Positions 45,807 through 53,835 of a DNA stretch of 64,000 nt are shown here, piece after piece. Position numbers and translations under genes: made by a program. Below the pieces are notes generated by a model, which saw only the letters and a program-made list of their open reading frames with translations, was not told the origin of the DNA and made no database searches. Source of the stretch: Paenibacillus bovis (GTDB lineage Bacteria; Bacillota; Bacilli; Bacillales; Bacillaceae_C); contig VEFU01000017.1 of assembly GCA_007679095.1 (NCBI GenBank), positions 1 through 64,000 of the forward strand, given 5' to 3'. Positions within the stretch are counted from its first letter, which is position 1. The number at the start of each line of letters is the position of its first letter.

Positions 45807-46358
45807 CTAGATTTCTTTTTTTATTTTACCGTTCCACTCATTCATTCCTGGTAGAACGTTATATACTTTATTAAACCCTTTGCTAGTTAATAGCTGTGCT
45901 ACCAAGTCAGAGCGTTTCCCTGTACGGCATACTACATATAATTCTTGGTCTTTGTTCAATTCAGTTAGGCGAGATTCCAGTTCTCCCATTGGAATAGATA
46001 TAGCTCCTTCTAGATGTCCAAAAGCATATTCTGCAGCTTCACGCACATCCAAAATTAGTCCATCACGTGAACCAAGCTCATCAAGTGAAACAGTGTGTTC
46101 GAACGTTTTTTCTACTTCTGGCTCATTGGAACCTTTACGAATATAATGGTAAAGTACATCACCTTCTTCTACTGTTCCTAAATATTGGTGTCCTACAGAT
46201 TTTGCCCAAGCAGCTAGATCTGCTTTTGATCCTTTGTCTGTTGCTTGTACTTCCAATACTTGACCCTCTTCCAAGTCCGTAATTGCTTTTTTCGTTTTCA
46301 CAATCGGCATCGGACAAGCTAATCCTTTTGCATCGAGTTGATGATTTGTTCGGATCAT
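45807..46358 (-). CDS. TusA-rhodanese fusion protein (CstA-like)
   Basis: 183 residues, ATG at 46358 behind AGGGGGGG. Residues 1-75: TusA domain with LACPMPIVKTKKA. Residues 85-180: rhodanese with LDVREAAEYAFGHLEGAISIP and active loop CRTGKRS. Fusions of these two carriers, with DsrE, make up CstA of S. aureus, which moves sulfane sulfur away from persulfides. First gene of the operon; operators lie at 46364-46380 (overlapping its ribosome site), 46419-46440 and 46521-46538. Confidence 0.92.
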   Translation of the reverse strand: MIRTNHQLDAKGLACPMPIVKTKKAITDLEEGQVLEVQATDKGSKADLAAWAKSVGHQYLGTVEEGDVLYHYIRKGSNEPEVEKTFEHTVSLDELGSRDGLILDVREAAEYAFGHLEGAISIPMGELESRLTELNKDQELYVVCRTGKRSDLVAQLLTSKGFNKVYNVLPGMNEWNGKIKKEI

Positions 46359-46363
46359 TTTTT

Positions 46364-46440
46364 CCCCCCCTAGGTATTATTAGTGACAAAAAAATATGAT
46401 GGATATGTCGTGACCTTTAATATACCTGCACGGGTATATT
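46364..46440 (-). promoter_or_regulatory. Two CstR-type operators in the leader of the sulfur operon
   Basis: AATATACC-TGCACG-GGTATATT (46419-46440) is a dyad with perfect 8-base arms. Minus-strand ATACCTAGGGGGG (about 46366-46378) is a weaker copy overlapping the ribosome site of the first gene. Both share the ATACC...GGGTAT form of CsoR-family operators. Confidence 0.65.
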
Positions 46441-46516
46441 TTTGTGTATAATTTAGTAATGAAGAGCTTATAAAGGCTTTTTACTTACTTCCATGTGAAA
46501 ATCAACTACACGATTT

Positions 46517-46545
46517 ATAATATACCCCTATGGGTAAAAAGTCAA
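46517..46545 (-). promoter_or_regulatory. Sulfur operon promoter with embedded operator
   Basis: On the minus strand: -35 TTGACT (46545-46540), spacer of exactly 17 bases, -10 TATTAT (46522-46517). The spacer is filled by TTTACCCATAGGGGTATA (46538-46521), a CstR/CsoR-type operator, the same geometry as the copper operon promoter at 34857-34887. The rest of 46546-46672 shows no gene. Confidence 0.8.
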
Positions 46546-46672
46546 CCTCATAATTACATATTTTTTTAACCTATTTGTTTTCCACGACATGTGATGTAGA
46601 AAATGTTTTACATTTAGTACAATCATTAAAGAGGACTATACAAAAGTTTTATGATCTGCAATTTATGACATA

Positions 46673-46703
46673 GAACCTCCTAACAGATAACGTTAGGAGG
46701 TTC
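46673..46703. terminator. Terminator after BNR/GH93-like gene
   Basis: GAACCTCCTAAC (46673-46684) and GTTAGGAGGTTC (46692-46703) pair perfectly around AGATAAC, 14 bases past the stop. The U-tract on the minus strand is weak. Confidence 0.7.
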
Positions 46704-46717
46704 ATTAGTATCGTTTA

Positions 46718-48505
46718 TTATTTCCCAAAAGGTTTAATTTCTCGTATCGTAATATCCTTCCAGCTTGCAGTACCGGCAAAGCTCCTTAATGCTACCATAC
46801 CAGTTGGAAAGGAATTGTATGGGTCTTTAAATGTAAGACTTGCAATCTCAGTTCCTTCCTCTGTTTCTAAGGTTGTCTCTATTTTATTATCTTTTACCCT
46901 AATCGTCATTCGATACCATTGATTGCTGTTAAGGCCATCTGATATCGTAGTACTCGCTAATTGTTGATAAGCATATTCCCCTCGAGCAATCGTAAATGTA
47001 TTAACATTCGTATCGTAGAAGACTAAATAGCCACTATAAGAATCAGTACCTACAGACGGTTGTGTAACTCGAACAGCAATCCCAGGTACTCCATCAGTTG
47101 TTGCCTTTATGAAGCCACTTACTACATAGTTTTTCCAACCTGTAGAGCCAGTGACAGCTTTGTTACCGCCGCCTCCTCCAAGCGTCTCATTTAATGCACC
47201 ATCTTCTACAATCCAATTACCACCATACAATGCCCAGCCGGAAGTTCCATTTTCTGCGAAGTTACTTTCATATGGAAGGGTACCAATATTGGCTACTCCT
47301 GTCCTCTCTCCACACGACAAACCGCTAGAAAAACTTGTGGGCGCTGTGTATCTAACAAGCCCCTCGTCCCCTACAGGCATAATATGAGGACTATAATTCG
47401 CATTGCACTTAGGTGATGCATTTGAAACTTTCCAAGGTGCTGGTGCCCAAGACCAATCTCCTTTACCATTATTAGTATTAATAAAGACCGTCTGGTAATT
47501 TCCTGGTGCTATATCATGGGTAGATGTTTCAAATGTGAATTGTGACGATAAAACTAACTGTCCTTTCTTACCACCAGTTGGAATCCACGTGATATAAGGA
47601 CTGTGACCAGGATAATAACCATCTGTTGTTACTACACGAGATCCAAGGTCAGCAGGATCCCCCCATTTATGCCCATTGGCAGAAGTCTTCACATTGATAT
47701 AACAATGCGCACGACCACATATTTCGTAAGCCATGACATAAGGTCCATTTTTTCCTACTTTCGCTACTGTAGGCATACCAGGTCGATCCGCCTGAATAGC
47801 ACTTGCTACAATTGGGGTAGGCTCACTCCATGTTTTACCACCATCTTTTGAAATAACCTGTGCTATTACTTGACTATGATTAGCAGAATCCCGTTCATCG
47901 GCAAAAACCATGACGAGTTGGTCTTTATTGTCTAGATACAAAAATGGCTCCCATATGCCCTCAGAGAATGTCCCTCCTTCTTGAATAACTCCATGAGATT
48001 CCCATGTCTCACCTTGGTCAAACGAATACCATGCCTGGAACTTAGTGCTATTCACATTTTGAGGCACAGTATTCCCTACAAGCATAATCGTGCCTGCAGG
48101 GTATTCCCCTAATTGTTGCGGAAATTCAAATAGAAAAGGCTGCCATGCATTGGATGCCGGATGTCCATCTCCCTCTAATGGATCCGAAACCGTTGAAAGT
48201 GTATACCAGTTTTCTCCGTTATCATCACTTGCACGAATAATAAACTTTGATGGTGAACCGTCTTCTGTAGAACGTTCGAATGTGCTGAGTAAGCGACCAT
48301 TTTTAGCACCTGAATTTTCCAACTCTATAACCCTAGCATAAATATTTGCTTCGTTTTCAGTAGGTTCATAGATGTATTCACCTTTCTCCGTTGCTTTGCT
48401 CACTATATCACCTTCTTTATTTGCTTTACTGTGACCATTGTACGTTAATGTAACTAATAATAATGCGATCAACATGGCACTGAGTGAAATAATTCTGTAC
48501 TTCAA
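46718..48505 (-). CDS. Secreted BNR/sialidase-superfamily hydrolase, GH93-like
   Basis: 595 residues from TTG 48505 (KYRIISLSAMLIALLL), seven bases behind AGGAGGGG; the ATG at 48523 would translate that site. Residues 1-27: signal peptide. Residues about 45-400: beta-propeller with Asp-box-type repeats (DDNGENWY, DQGETW, DGGKTW, ANGHKW). No sialidase FRIP motif, and the stretch CGRAHCYINVKTS favours exo-arabinanase family GH93 over GH33 sialidases, but this is by eye. Residues 415-595: LamG/DUF1080-like beta-sandwich, probably carbohydrate-binding. With the GH51 arabinofuranosidase in the same window, release of arabinobiose from arabinan is a fair guess. It lacks a sorting signal, so should be secreted. 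Alternative: another sialidase-like exo-glycosidase. Confidence 0.75.
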   Translation of the reverse strand: MKYRIISLSAMLIALLLVTLTYNGHSKANKEGDIVSKATEKGEYIYEPTENEANIYARVIELENSGAKNGRLLSTFERSTEDGSPSKFIIRASDDNGENWYTLSTVSDPLEGDGHPASNAWQPFLFEFPQQLGEYPAGTIMLVGNTVPQNVNSTKFQAWYSFDQGETWESHGVIQEGGTFSEGIWEPFLYLDNKDQLVMVFADERDSANHSQVIAQVISKDGGKTWSEPTPIVASAIQADRPGMPTVAKVGKNGPYVMAYEICGRAHCYINVKTSANGHKWGDPADLGSRVVTTDGYYPGHSPYITWIPTGGKKGQLVLSSQFTFETSTHDIAPGNYQTVFINTNNGKGDWSWAPAPWKVSNASPKCNANYSPHIMPVGDEGLVRYTAPTSFSSGLSCGERTGVANIGTLPYESNFAENGTSGWALYGGNWIVEDGALNETLGGGGGNKAVTGSTGWKNYVVSGFIKATTDGVPGIAVRVTQPSVGTDSYSGYLVFYDTNVNTFTIARGEYAYQQLASTTISDGLNSNQWYRMTIRVKDNKIETTLETEEGTEIASLTFKDPYNSFPTGMVALRSFAGTASWKDITIREIKPFGK

Positions 48506-48534
48506 TCCAAAACCCCTCCTCATTTTTAGTAGTC

Positions 48535-48550
48535 ATTTATATGTACATGC
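48535..48550 (-). promoter_or_regulatory. Weak AraR-like site before GH93-like gene
   Basis: On the minus strand GCATGTACATATAAAT matches the AraR operator at 11 of 16 positions, including the TGTAC core, 30 bases upstream of the start codon. Suggestive only. Confidence 0.3.
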
Positions 48551-48733
48551 GCTATTACAAAAGAACACCTTTGATATACTAGCTTTTTTTACTATCTTTT
48601 CTCTGTTACTTTTTAACTACTAGGATGAATGATTAAGCACTAAAAAATAGGTGACAATAGGAGTAAGTAACGGATAGTTTGTTCTCCGATACGCTTGTAT
48701 AAAAATTTTTAAATGTCTAAAAAGGGGAAAATT

Positions 48734-49687
48734 ATGAGGATTCGTTTTGGTTATGTTGCAAATGCATTAGGATTATGGGATGCCAGTCCATCGAAATCAT
48801 TAACATTTGCTCGTTATTCAGCGCTTCCAAAAGAGGAGCGCATGGACAAGCTTAAATTGGTGACAGCACAAAATTTGCTTCATACAAAAAGAATATTGCA
48901 TTATAATATCGCCCATGAAATCGAACTATATCGCTTATCGAGTTCACTAGTACCGTTAGCAACTCATCCTGAGGTAATGTGGGATTTTATTAGCCCTTTC
49001 AAAAAAGAGTGGCAGGAACTAGGAGAAATGATAAAAAAACACCACCTTAGAGTGAGCTTCCATCCAAATCAATTTACCCTCTTCACTAGCCCTCGTGAAG
49101 AAGTAACAATAAATGCTGTAAAAGACATGGAGTATCACTACAATATGCTTGCAGCGATGGATGTTCTCGATGCCGGATTAATCAACATTCATATTGGTGG
49201 TGCCTATGGTGATAAAGAAGATTCGCTCAAACGATTTCATCACAATCTAAAAAGTTTACCAACTGAAATTAAGCAGAAAATGACGCTTGAGAATGATGAC
49301 AAAACGTATGATGTAAGGGAAACTCTAGAGACATGCGAACAGGAAAACATTCCGATGATTTTAGATTATCACCACTATATGGCAAATAAAGGTGAGCTAG
49401 ATCTTCGAGATTATGTAGAACGGATTTTTAATACGTGGGAAACATTTAACATGATACCGAAAGTACATATTTCCTCCCCTAAGTCAGAGCAAGCTTATCG
49501 TTCGCATGCTGATTTTGTCTCACTTGATTTTGTCCTTCCTTTTTTAAAAATGGCGAAAGAATTAAATCGTGATTTTGACATTATGATTGAAGCGAAACAA
49601 AAGAATATCGCGATGCACCAACTGATTGAAGATATCTCCTCCATTAGAGGAGTTAAACGTATAACAAGTTCATCTATACAATGGTAG
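48734..49687 (+). CDS. uvsE: UV damage endonuclease UvsE, copy 1
   Basis: 317 residues from ATG 48734 (MRIRFGYVANALGL), behind AAGGGGA; ATG-like 48713 lacks a site. TIM-barrel UVDE family; metal-ligand motifs present: SFHPNQ, IHIGGAYGDKEDSL, LENDD, LDYHHYM, VHISSPK (with the modified Lys position) and MIEAKQK. It nicks DNA 5' of cyclobutane dimers and 6-4 products, starting an excision pathway independent of UvrABC. B. subtilis UvsE is 320 residues. Sixteen bases before a second paralog. Confidence 0.93.
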   Translation: MRIRFGYVANALGLWDASPSKSLTFARYSALPKEERMDKLKLVTAQNLLHTKRILHYNIAHEIELYRLSSSLVPLATHPEVMWDFISPFKKEWQELGEMIKKHHLRVSFHPNQFTLFTSPREEVTINAVKDMEYHYNMLAAMDVLDAGLINIHIGGAYGDKEDSLKRFHHNLKSLPTEIKQKMTLENDDKTYDVRETLETCEQENIPMILDYHHYMANKGELDLRDYVERIFNTWETFNMIPKVHISSPKSEQAYRSHADFVSLDFVLPFLKMAKELNRDFDIMIEAKQKNIAMHQLIEDISSIRGVKRITSSSIQW

Positions 49688-49703
49688 ATAGGTGGTGGAA
49701 AAA

Positions 49704-50669
49704 ATGACGATAGTGCGTTTAGGATATGTAGCAATGAGTATGAAACTAAAAAATGCCTCACCTTCCAAAACAATGACATTTAGTCAATTTGAAAAAATTC
49801 CGGACCGTGATGCCGCAATTCGCAAGTTAGAAAGAATTGCCCTTGCGAATTTAGACAATACGTTGCGCCTTTTAAAACATAATGTAGAATCAAATATTCA
49901 TTTTTATCGATTAACATCCAGACTTATCCCATTAGCCAATCACGAAGAACTGCTTGATTGGAATTACATAAAACCATTAAAGGATTCGCTAAGAGCAATT
50001 GGAGATTTTACCAAAAAGCACAACTTAAGAATCGACTTTCATCCAGACCATTTCGTATTAATTAATTCAAAAGAAAAGGACATATTGAAAAATTCGATAG
50101 AAACGTTGAAGCTACACTATCTTTTATTAAAAGAAATGGGGATTGATCATACACATCGTTGTGTTATGCATGTAGGAGGCAATTACAAGGATACCGAGAG
50201 TTCACTCGAACGTTTTATCGAAAATTGGATGCATGTTCCTAGTAAAATTCAACAAATGATTATGCTCGAAAATGATGATACTTCCTTTACAGTTGAAGAT
50301 ACACTTTACTTATGCGAGAAATTGGGCATCCCCCTTGTTTTCGATTACCATCATCATCTTGCCCATCACACCAATCCAAATTGGCAAGAACATTGGGAAC
50401 GAATCGTACAAACTTGGAAGGCCTCCCCACTCCCAATAAAAATGCATATCTCCAGTCCGAAGAATGATAAATCATTCCGCCACCACTCCGACTTTGTAGA
50501 CAGTGATATGTTTTTTAGATTTTTAAAAGAAATTAACGGATCCATTCCACAAATAGACTGTATGATTGAGGCAAAAAGAAAAGATGAAGCACTATTCCAG
50601 CTAATGGAGGACATAAAAAATAGAAATGATGTTGAAATGTTGGACGGCTCTACATTCTTACTGAAGTAA
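49704..50669 (+). CDS. UV damage endonuclease UvsE-like, copy 2
   Basis: 321 residues from ATG 49704 (MTIVRLGYVAMSMKL), behind AGGTGG. A diverged paralog of the preceding gene in the same transcript. It keeps the ligand motifs DFHPDHF, MHVGGNYKDTESSL, LENDDTSF, FDYHHHLAHH, MHISSPKND and MIEAKRKD, so it should be catalytic. About 45% alike by eye. A tandem pair may cover different lesions or expression conditions (growing cell versus spore). Confidence 0.88.
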   Translation: MTIVRLGYVAMSMKLKNASPSKTMTFSQFEKIPDRDAAIRKLERIALANLDNTLRLLKHNVESNIHFYRLTSRLIPLANHEELLDWNYIKPLKDSLRAIGDFTKKHNLRIDFHPDHFVLINSKEKDILKNSIETLKLHYLLLKEMGIDHTHRCVMHVGGNYKDTESSLERFIENWMHVPSKIQQMIMLENDDTSFTVEDTLYLCEKLGIPLVFDYHHHLAHHTNPNWQEHWERIVQTWKASPLPIKMHISSPKNDKSFRHHSDFVDSDMFFRFLKEINGSIPQIDCMIEAKRKDEALFQLMEDIKNRNDVEMLDGSTFLLK

Positions 50670-50673
50670 ATAC

Positions 50674-50702
50674 AAAAAAAGGTGAATTCATAACGATTCA
50701 CC
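50674..50702. terminator. Hairpin after uvsE pair
   Basis: GGTGAAT and ATTCACC arms (50681-50687, 50696-50702) follow the second uvsE stop by 11 bases. A run of A precedes it and no T run follows, so as a terminator it fits the minus strand better than the plus. Confidence 0.45.
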
Positions 50703-50742
50703 CCACGTAATAATGCCTGTCAAACAAGAATTTCAGCTTTGA

Positions 50743-50973
50743 AGTCACTATTCCAAGCGAATAGTGACTTTATTTTTACTTTTAACTCTTTTCGGTCACT
50801 ATTCCTCCTGAATAGTGACCTCCTTTACGCAACTTCATCTTTTAGGGCTCTATTCAGGCCGAATAGCGACCAATAATCATGAATTTCACATTTATGGGCT
50901 CTATTCCAACCGATTAACGGCCACTTAACATGAATTTCAACATTTCGGGCACTATTCATCACGAATAATGCCC
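50743..50973. repeat. 51-bp-period palindromic tandem array (5 units)
   Basis: Dyads start at 50743, 50794, 50845, 50896 and 50947, exactly 51 bases apart. Unit 2 is GGTCACTATTC, five loop bases, GAATAGTGACC, a perfect 11-bp dyad. Unit 1 changes the outer G-C to A-T on both arms, and unit 5 the third T-A to G-C on both arms, so pairing is kept by paired change. Units 3 and 4 have 9 and 7 of 11 pairs. The 24-base spacers are AT-rich and only partly alike. It lies between the uvsE pair and the AhpD-like gene, which converge. No reading frame runs through it. Confidence 0.9.
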
Positions 50974-51025
50974 AGTATGAGCATTTTTTTCAGCACTACT
51001 TATCCTTAACAACCGCAGTACTCCA

Positions 51026-51391
51026 TTACTGTTTCAACTGATTCAATTCCTGGATCGATTCTTGAACAAGTGTAACTGCCTGACTCATTGCAGCCCCTCC
51101 GCCAAAAGCAGCAGTAACTGCAATTGCATCCAAGATTTCCTCTTCTGAACAGCCTTGATCAAGACAGCCTTTTGTATGATAAATAATACAATACTCATTT
51201 TGGGAATGAATACTGATCCCTAATGCAATTAATTGCTTCTGTTTTTGTGTTAGAGCTCCTTCTTTAAAACATTCTTGTGTAAATGCATTATATTGACTTG
51301 CAAAATCAGGCATTTTTTTCGTGAAAGCTCCAATGCCTTCCTTATATTTAATAAGGGATGCTTCAGCAGATGTACCTACATTCATATCCAC
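51026..51391 (-). CDS. Carboxymuconolactone decarboxylase/AhpD-like protein
   Basis: 121 residues from GTG 51391 (an in-frame ATG stands at 51385). All-helical CMD/AhpD family: FTQECFKEGALTQKQKQLIALGISI, then EYCIIYHTKGCLDQG. The typical CxxC-xxx-H of AhpD peroxidases is here reduced to one Cys followed by IIYH, so disulfide peroxidase chemistry as in AhpD is doubtful; many such small proteins are uncharacterised. A monocistronic gene facing the uvsE pair across the palindrome array. Confidence 0.8.
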   Translation of the reverse strand: MDMNVGTSAEASLIKYKEGIGAFTKKMPDFASQYNAFTQECFKEGALTQKQKQLIALGISIHSQNEYCIIYHTKGCLDQGCSEEEILDAIAVTAAFGGGAAMSQAVTLVQESIQELNQLKQ

Positions 51392-51547
51392 GTTACCAAC
51401 TCCATCTATTTAAAATAAAAATCAACGTTATTATAAGCTAACTCCCTAATTGCATTCATGATAAAGACTATTTCCAAAATCAAGTAAACATAATAATAGC
51501 AACGAAGGTGAACGCTTAATAATGACTAACTTTATGAAGGTGATAGG

Positions 51548-51811
51548 ATGGAACTATTTAACGACAATCAACGATATCAACCTGGAGATATTGTGTATGT
51601 GTTATATCGAAATCCACATACCCAGGATGTTGCAAATATTCAAGCAGCTGCTGTTGTAAATAATCCTGAAAATGCAAATGAATTAGCGTTATTTTTATAT
51701 GAAACTTACTATCCGTTGTCTAATGAAATTGCTGTATATTCTACAGAAGAGGAAGCAAACCAAGCATTCGAGTATATTTATGGTCCTGCTTCAGAAGGGA
51801 AATGGGAATGA
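51548..51811 (+). CDS. splA: Spore photoproduct lyase operon regulator SplA
   Basis: 87 residues, ATG behind AGGTGATAGG. It resembles B. subtilis SplA (79 residues): YQPGDIVYVLYRNPHTQDVANIQAA, LALFLYETYYPL and a C-terminal EEEANQAFEYIYG. SplA is a TRAP-like negative regulator of the spl operon. Its TGA overlaps the splB ATG (ATGA), so the two are translationally coupled. Confidence 0.88.
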   Translation: MELFNDNQRYQPGDIVYVLYRNPHTQDVANIQAAAVVNNPENANELALFLYETYYPLSNEIAVYSTEEEANQAFEYIYGPASEGKWE

Positions 51812-52836
51812 ATAAACCATTTAAACCGAAGCTCGTTTATTTTGAACCAAAAGCACTTGAGTATCCTCTCGGTAAAGAACTTTATGAGAAATTTGAAAAA
51901 CAGGATGTAGAAATACGCTATACTACTTCCCATAATCAAGTAAGAAATTTACCTGGTGACAATGATTTTCAAAAATATCGAGTTGCGAAATCAACATTAG
52001 TAGTTGGACTGAGGAAGACTCTTAAATTCGATACATCCAAGCCTTCTGCAGAATATGCGATTCCGTTTGCAACTGGATGTATGGGACATTGTCATTACTG
52101 CTATTTGCAAACGACAATGGGAAGTAAGCCATATATTCGGACATATGTGAATGTCGATGAAATTTTGGATGCTGCAGATAAGTATATGGAGGAACGAGCT
52201 CCAGAAATAACCCGATTTGAAGCATCATGTACATCCGACATTGTCGGTATTGATTATTTAACACATACACTTAAAAGGGCCATCGAACACTTTGGTGAGT
52301 CAGAGCATGGGAGATTACGATTTGTGACAAAGTTTCACTACGTAGACCACTTACTTGACGCCAAACATAACGGGAAAACCCGCTTTAGATTTAGTGTTAA
52401 TGCAGACTATGTAATCAAATACTTTGAACCAGGAACTTCGCCATTAGAAAAAAGAATTGAAGCCGCTGGAAAAGTAGCACGAGCTGGTTATCCGCTTGGA
52501 TTTATCGTTGCTCCGATTTATTTACATGAGGGCTGGAAAGAAGGATACTACCATATGTTTGAGCGCCTAGAAGCCGAACTACCCCCGGAAGCAAAGAAGG
52601 ATCTGACATTCGAATTTATTCAGCATCGCTTTACGAAACCAGCTAAACGAGTAATACAAAAAAACTACCCAATGACAAAATTAGAATTAGACGAAGAAAA
52701 AAGACGATATAAATGGGGTAAATACGGAATCGGTAAGTACATTTACCAAAAAGAAGAAGAAGAAGATATTAAAAGCAATTTATACGCCTATATGAAAAAA
52801 TTCTTCCCAGAAGCGAAACTAGAATATTTTACTTAA
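51808..52836 (+). CDS. splB: Spore photoproduct lyase SplB
   Basis: 342 residues from ATG 51808 (MNKPFKPKLVYFEP), overlapping the splA stop; an ATG two codons earlier is less well spaced from AAGGGA. Radical-SAM enzyme with its [4Fe-4S] cluster motif CMGHCHYC (about residues 91-98), and the conserved H-donor Cys in EASCTSDIVGID (about residue 141). It reverts the 5-thyminyl-5,6-dihydrothymine spore photoproduct during germination. The presence of splAB shows a spore former. Last gene of the UV-repair island. Confidence 0.97.
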   Translation: MNKPFKPKLVYFEPKALEYPLGKELYEKFEKQDVEIRYTTSHNQVRNLPGDNDFQKYRVAKSTLVVGLRKTLKFDTSKPSAEYAIPFATGCMGHCHYCYLQTTMGSKPYIRTYVNVDEILDAADKYMEERAPEITRFEASCTSDIVGIDYLTHTLKRAIEHFGESEHGRLRFVTKFHYVDHLLDAKHNGKTRFRFSVNADYVIKYFEPGTSPLEKRIEAAGKVARAGYPLGFIVAPIYLHEGWKEGYYHMFERLEAELPPEAKKDLTFEFIQHRFTKPAKRVIQKNYPMTKLELDEEKRRYKWGKYGIGKYIYQKEEEEDIKSNLYAYMKKFFPEAKLEYFT

Positions 52837-52837
52837 T

Positions 52838-52868
52838 AGGGACACGGGGTCAGGAACACTGTCCCAGT
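52838..52868 (+). repeat. Half copy of GGGGTCAGGAACA repeat
   Basis: GGGACACGGGGTCAGGAACA followed by CTGTCCC matches one arm and the inner loop of the palindrome at 40881-40941. Only the outer arm GGGACA / TGTCCC pairs, giving a weak hairpin after splB. Confidence 0.7.
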
Positions 52869-52972
52869 CCTTTTCCTATTCAAGGTATTATCAGTGCCCA
52901 TTTTTAACCTCACACATCCCAAATGCCCACTATGCTGAATACAGTGTAGGAAGCAATTGGGGGTGTTTTACT

Positions 52973-53713
52973 GTGACAATTTTATATACAGATAGTCCCA
53001 CTAATAGAAGCAGTCTTTGTGCGTGGCAGGAGGATTTTTTAAAGAAATTTGAGTTGAAAATGAGTGATGTCGAGAATCCCTTTCCATGTATTCCCGCAAA
53101 AATTGGATTTGCTACGAATCAACTTCGATACGGCTTTGTTGGTAATCCTAGAGAAGAATCATCTTTATTAAAACTAGCACAGATTTTAAAAACGTATACA
53201 GAGGAATCAATCCATATCGGGAACTACACTTCCCTAATTGTTTTCTACCAATTACCAAAGGACATGATGGAGACATACAACGTTAAGGATTATGAGTATT
53301 TATTTTGGAAGCAATTAGCTCAACTAGCTTCCGTTGATGGAATTAAATGGCCAGAAGAAATTCCAATGGAACCTCATGATTCACGATGGGAATACTGTTT
53401 CCATGGTGAGAGATATTTCATGTATTGTGCAACACCAGCACACCAAAACCGACAAAGCAGATATTTTGTAACTCTTATGCTGGCAATCACACCAAGGTGG
53501 GTATTAGAAGCTTTTAATAAAATGGAAAAGCAGGCAAGTAAAATAAAGAAAAGTATACGAGAACGAATAAATAACTATGATGTTGTGAGTGTACATCCTG
53601 ATTTAAATAGTTACGGTGATGTAGATAATTATGAGTGGAAGCAATATTTTTTACGAGACGATAACACTACACTTTCTAAGTGTCCTTTCCGTCTCTTCTT
53701 TGATGATGATTGA
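52973..53713 (+). CDS. YqcI/YcgG family protein (GntA-like heme oxygenase-type)
   Basis: 246 residues, GTG at 52973 behind GGGGGTG. YqcI/YcgG family: the conserved FPCIPAKIG near residue 37, GNYTSLIVFY, HGERYFMYCATPAHQNRQSR around residue 150, and VSVHPDLNSYGDVDNYEWKQYFLRDD near the C-terminus. The family includes GntA, the heme-dependent N-hydroxylase of pre-guanitoxin biosynthesis; the FPC Cys and HP residues are the family hallmarks. No other guanitoxin-type gene is nearby, so the true substrate is unknown. Cytoplasmic; own terminator. Confidence 0.85.
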   Translation: MTILYTDSPTNRSSLCAWQEDFLKKFELKMSDVENPFPCIPAKIGFATNQLRYGFVGNPREESSLLKLAQILKTYTEESIHIGNYTSLIVFYQLPKDMMETYNVKDYEYLFWKQLAQLASVDGIKWPEEIPMEPHDSRWEYCFHGERYFMYCATPAHQNRQSRYFVTLMLAITPRWVLEAFNKMEKQASKIKKSIRERINNYDVVSVHPDLNSYGDVDNYEWKQYFLRDDNTTLSKCPFRLFFDDD

Positions 53714-53759
53714 AAAAGGCTGAAAAAAGTTCTGCAATCACAACTTTTCAGCCTTTTTC
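53714..53759 (+). terminator. Terminator after YqcI/YcgG gene
   Basis: AAAGGCTGAAAAAAGTT and AACTTTTCAGCCTTT pair around TCTGCAATCAC, followed by TTC. Confidence 0.88.
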
Positions 53760-53835
53760 TTATTTCATTGAGATTTCCGTAGCTGTTTTAATGCACTAGC
53801 ATAGTTAGTTTATAAAAGTAGCTTCTAGCCACTTT

